DNA from: Bacillota bacterium
Lineage (GTDB): Bacteria; Bacillota; UBA5301; JASBVW01
DNA length: 6,243 nucleotides
Assembly (NCBI GenBank): GCA_029961005.1
Contig: JASBVW010000093.1
Coordinates: forward strand, 1-6,243
Reading direction: 5' to 3'
Below the pieces are notes generated by a model, which saw only the letters and a program-made list of their open reading frames with translations, made no database searches and was not told where the DNA came from. Positions 5,797 to 6,243 of this stretch are shown one piece after another (the first letter of the stretch is position 1; every line of letters starts with the position of its first letter). The position numbers were made by a program, and so were the translations under genes.

Positions 5797-6243
5797 ATGA
5801 ACCGGAGGCGCCGGCTTTTCATTTTAGGTGCGTTCCTTCTGGCGCTGCTGCTGATCTGGGCCGGCGGCTGGAGGATGGCCAGGGCCGGAGAGGACGGCGA
5901 CTGGCGTAAAGCCCTGGAGGTCATGGTACTGGTCAAGCTGCACTACGTGGACCCGGTGAGCTTGCTGGACCTCCTGAAGGGCTACATGGAGAAGGGGACC
6001 ATTAACGGCATGCTGGCCGTACTGCACGACCCTTATACGCGCTACCTGGATCCCCGGGCCTACCAGGAGATGAAGATCGACACCACCGGCGAGTTTGGCG
6101 GGATTGGAATTTACGTGGGGGCCAACAAAGAGCGCCAGATCATCGTGGTGGCGCCCATAGAGGGGACGCCGGCGTCGCGGGCCGGGATCAAGGCGGGGGA
6201 TATTATTGTGGCCATTGACGGGCGCTCCACCGAGGAAATGTCG
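5797..6243 (+). CDS. S41 family C-terminal processing peptidase (Ctp), 5' part
   Basis: The frame is open from ATG 5797 to the window end (149 codons), and the gene continues beyond it. The protein starts with RRRR and a hydrophobic segment (about 7-22), a signal peptide or membrane anchor, so the protease acts outside the cytoplasm. Residues 78-86 (HDPYTRYLD) and the following GEFGGIGIYVG are hallmarks of the carboxyl-terminal processing protease family. They lead into a PDZ domain (from about 97) with VVAPIEGTPASRAGIKAGDIIVAIDG-type sequence at 118-142, which binds substrate C-termini and gates activity. The catalytic Ser-Lys domain would lie downstream and is not in the window, so activity cannot be judged. 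Family members are usually about 380-480 residues. In B. subtilis the relative CtpB is encoded next to ftsEX and acts in the sporulation checkpoint. Equivalence here is likely but unproven. Confidence 0.92.
   Translation, partial: MNRRRRLFILGAFLLALLLIWAGGWRMARAGEDGDWRKALEVMVLVKLHYVDPVSLLDLLKGYMEKGTINGMLAVLHDPYTRYLDPRAYQEMKIDTTGEFGGIGIYVGANKERQIIVVAPIEGTPASRAGIKAGDIIVAIDGRSTEEMS

Noticed and set aside
1..6243. CRISPR array, tRNA, rRNA, insertion sequence or long direct repeats
   Set aside because: None was found on reading the window; base composition and gene style are uniform apart from the 2774-2913 gap.

Overview
The window is GC-rich, and every gene I recognise lies on the + strand. Strong AGGAGG-type ribosome binding sites, GTG and TTG starts, a two-subunit transketolase, a YitT-family membrane protein and an ftsE-ftsX-M23-S41 peptidase cluster together suggest a high-GC member of the Firmicutes, possibly a thermophilic Clostridia-type lineage such as Ammonifex, Moorella or Desulfotomaculum relatives. 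That placement is inference; no rRNA or other taxonomic marker is present.

Layout. Bases 2-85 may be the last codons of an upstream gene. Bases 99-947 encode a YitT-family membrane protein. Bases 975-1814 encode the N-terminal (TPP/Mg-binding) half of a split transketolase, and 1811-2773 the C-terminal half, joined by an ATGA overlap. A 140-bp less GC-rich gap with two small inverted repeats separates this group from the second one: ftsE (2914-3594), ftsX (3591-4475, ATGA overlap), a secreted coiled-coil M23 murein endopeptidase (4499-5737) and the first 149 codons of an S41 C-terminal processing peptidase (5797 to the window end).

How the genes work together. FtsEX is a transmembrane ABC-type machine that allosterically controls a periplasmic or extracytoplasmic peptidoglycan hydrolase. 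The adjacent M23 protein, with EnvC-like architecture but a complete zinc and catalytic residue set, is the obvious client. The S41 protease next to it resembles the CtpA/CtpB family, which in Bacillus subtilis sits beside ftsEX and acts in sporulation. A sigma-E-like promoter motif lies directly upstream of it here.

The most notable observation is an in-frame TAG at 1455-1457 in the transketolase N-terminal subunit. It replaces exactly one residue, a nearly invariant glutamate equivalent to Glu167 of yeast transketolase, while everything downstream remains in frame and well conserved. It may be a nonsense mutation or sequencing error (GAG to TAG), amber recoding or suppression, or a split gene with reinitiation at the GTG/ATG a few bases further on. 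No other gene in the window ends in TAG. I found no tRNA, rRNA, CRISPR array, insertion sequence or clearly foreign segment.
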